22,752 nt of DNA from a virus, in the IMG/VR virus record IMGVR_UViG_3300030380_002033, positions 1 to 22,752 of that record; one strand, given 5' to 3'. A model generated the notes under the pieces. It did no database searches. It was not told the DNA's origin and saw nothing but the letters and a program-made list of their open reading frames with translations. Made by a program: the position numbers and the translations under genes. Below are positions 22,442 to 22,752 of this stretch, in pieces. Every line of letters begins with the position of its first letter. The first letter of the stretch is position 1.

Positions 22442-22752
22442 TCATGCGTTTATTTCTTCGTATATTTCTGTTGTTGGTGACGTAATTTCTGTATAACTTT
22501 CAGAGCCACTTGGTGATATTTCATCAAAAGTTTCAGAGCCACTCGGAGTAATTGGACTGTAACTTTCGTTTGCACTTGGTGTAATCTCATCAAAAGTTGC
22601 AACATTTAAATTTAAAGCTCTCCTTCTGCTAACAACAGCATCATCTTTATCAATAACATCTTCGTATAATAACTCACCTAAAGTTGATTTTACAAAACTT
22701 AACTCTTGGCTTGATATACCTACACCTATCTTAATACTATTTGCCGTCTGTG
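22442..22752 (-). CDS. C-terminal part of a structural protein with 11-residue repeats (partial)
   Basis: Gene enters from the right edge; 102 C-terminal residues are visible in an uninterrupted frame up to TGA at 22442-22444. The first 50 residues are helical and mixed in charge (ISSQELSFVKSTLGELLYE, then RRRALNLNV). The final 50 residues are a tandem repeat with the unit [FY]-x-E-I-[TS]-P-S-x-x-E-[ST], four copies and a partial fifth. Acidic, Pro/Ser/Thr-rich repeats of this kind are typical of flexible stalks or adhesive tails on phage structural proteins. Position directly before fibre genes suggests a virion role such as a neck, tail-accessory or capsid-associated protein, but the N-terminal part that would identify it is outside the window. 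Confidence 0.7.
   Translation of the reverse strand, partial: QTANSIKIGVGISSQELSFVKSTLGELLYEDVIDKDDAVVSRRRALNLNVATFDEITPSANESYSPITPSGSETFDEISPSGSESYTEITSPTTEIYEEINA
22445..22594 (-). repeat. 33-base direct repeat array coding for 11-residue units
   Basis: On the minus strand the coding units start at 22594, 22561, 22528 and 22495, each 33 bases long, with a truncated last copy ending in NA and the stop. Translated units are FDEITPSANES, YSPITPSGSET, FDEISPSGSES, YTEITSPTTEI and YEEINA. The second and third are the closest pair, sharing the coded PSGSE block. It is an in-gene coding repeat, not an origin or CRISPR. Confidence 0.75.

Noticed and set aside
22445-22594. Short direct repeats read as a CRISPR array or origin iterons
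   Set aside because: The repeats have no spacers, keep the reading frame, and vary as expected of protein-coding repeats.

Overview
The window looks like part of the genome of a tailed double-stranded DNA phage, most plausibly an uncultured marine, AT-rich podovirus-like phage. The reasons are the near-total coding density, gene junctions that overlap by 1, 4 or about 10 bases, a phage-type replication gene set, and a run of large virion proteins whose openings and endings resemble those of many marine metagenomic phages. The host cannot be told from the sequence. No rRNA, tRNA, integrase, transposase or CRISPR array was seen. Terminase, portal and major capsid genes must lie outside the window.

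Layout. Positions 1-5769 (minus strand, read right to left) form a replication operon: a 189-residue protein of unknown role, a probable ssDNA-binding protein with an acidic DELPF tail, an AEP-type primase-polymerase, two small unknown proteins, a UvrD/Rep-type SF1 helicase, a DUF3310 protein, a small Cys-containing exported-looking protein, and the start of a family A DNA polymerase cut by the window edge. Positions 5770-5863 are the only real control region: two overlapping divergent promoters with a 6-bp dyad between them. Positions 5864-7315 carry the only plus-strand gene, a SNF2-type SF2 helicase. Positions 7312-22752 (minus strand) are the late operon. In transcription order it encodes a repeat-containing protein (its 5' part is missing), a tail-fibre-like protein, a second fibre-like protein, a beta-propeller-like tail hub protein, a small structural protein, four probable internal or ejection proteins (676, 302, 753 and 1584 residues), and an M15-family endolysin.

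How they work together. Polymerase, primase, SSB-like protein and helicases would copy the phage DNA. The late operon would build the tail and the internal proteins that carry DNA across the host envelope, and the terminal M15 peptidase would open the wall at lysis. The late operon ends face to face with the SNF2 gene, their stop codons sharing the palindrome TTAA, with no visible terminator between them. The most noteworthy points are the compact promoter switch, the lone opposing SNF2 gene, a PriL-like cysteine pattern in the primase, a recurring Gly-Gly motif scattered over three virion proteins, and an 11-residue tandem repeat in the rightmost gene.
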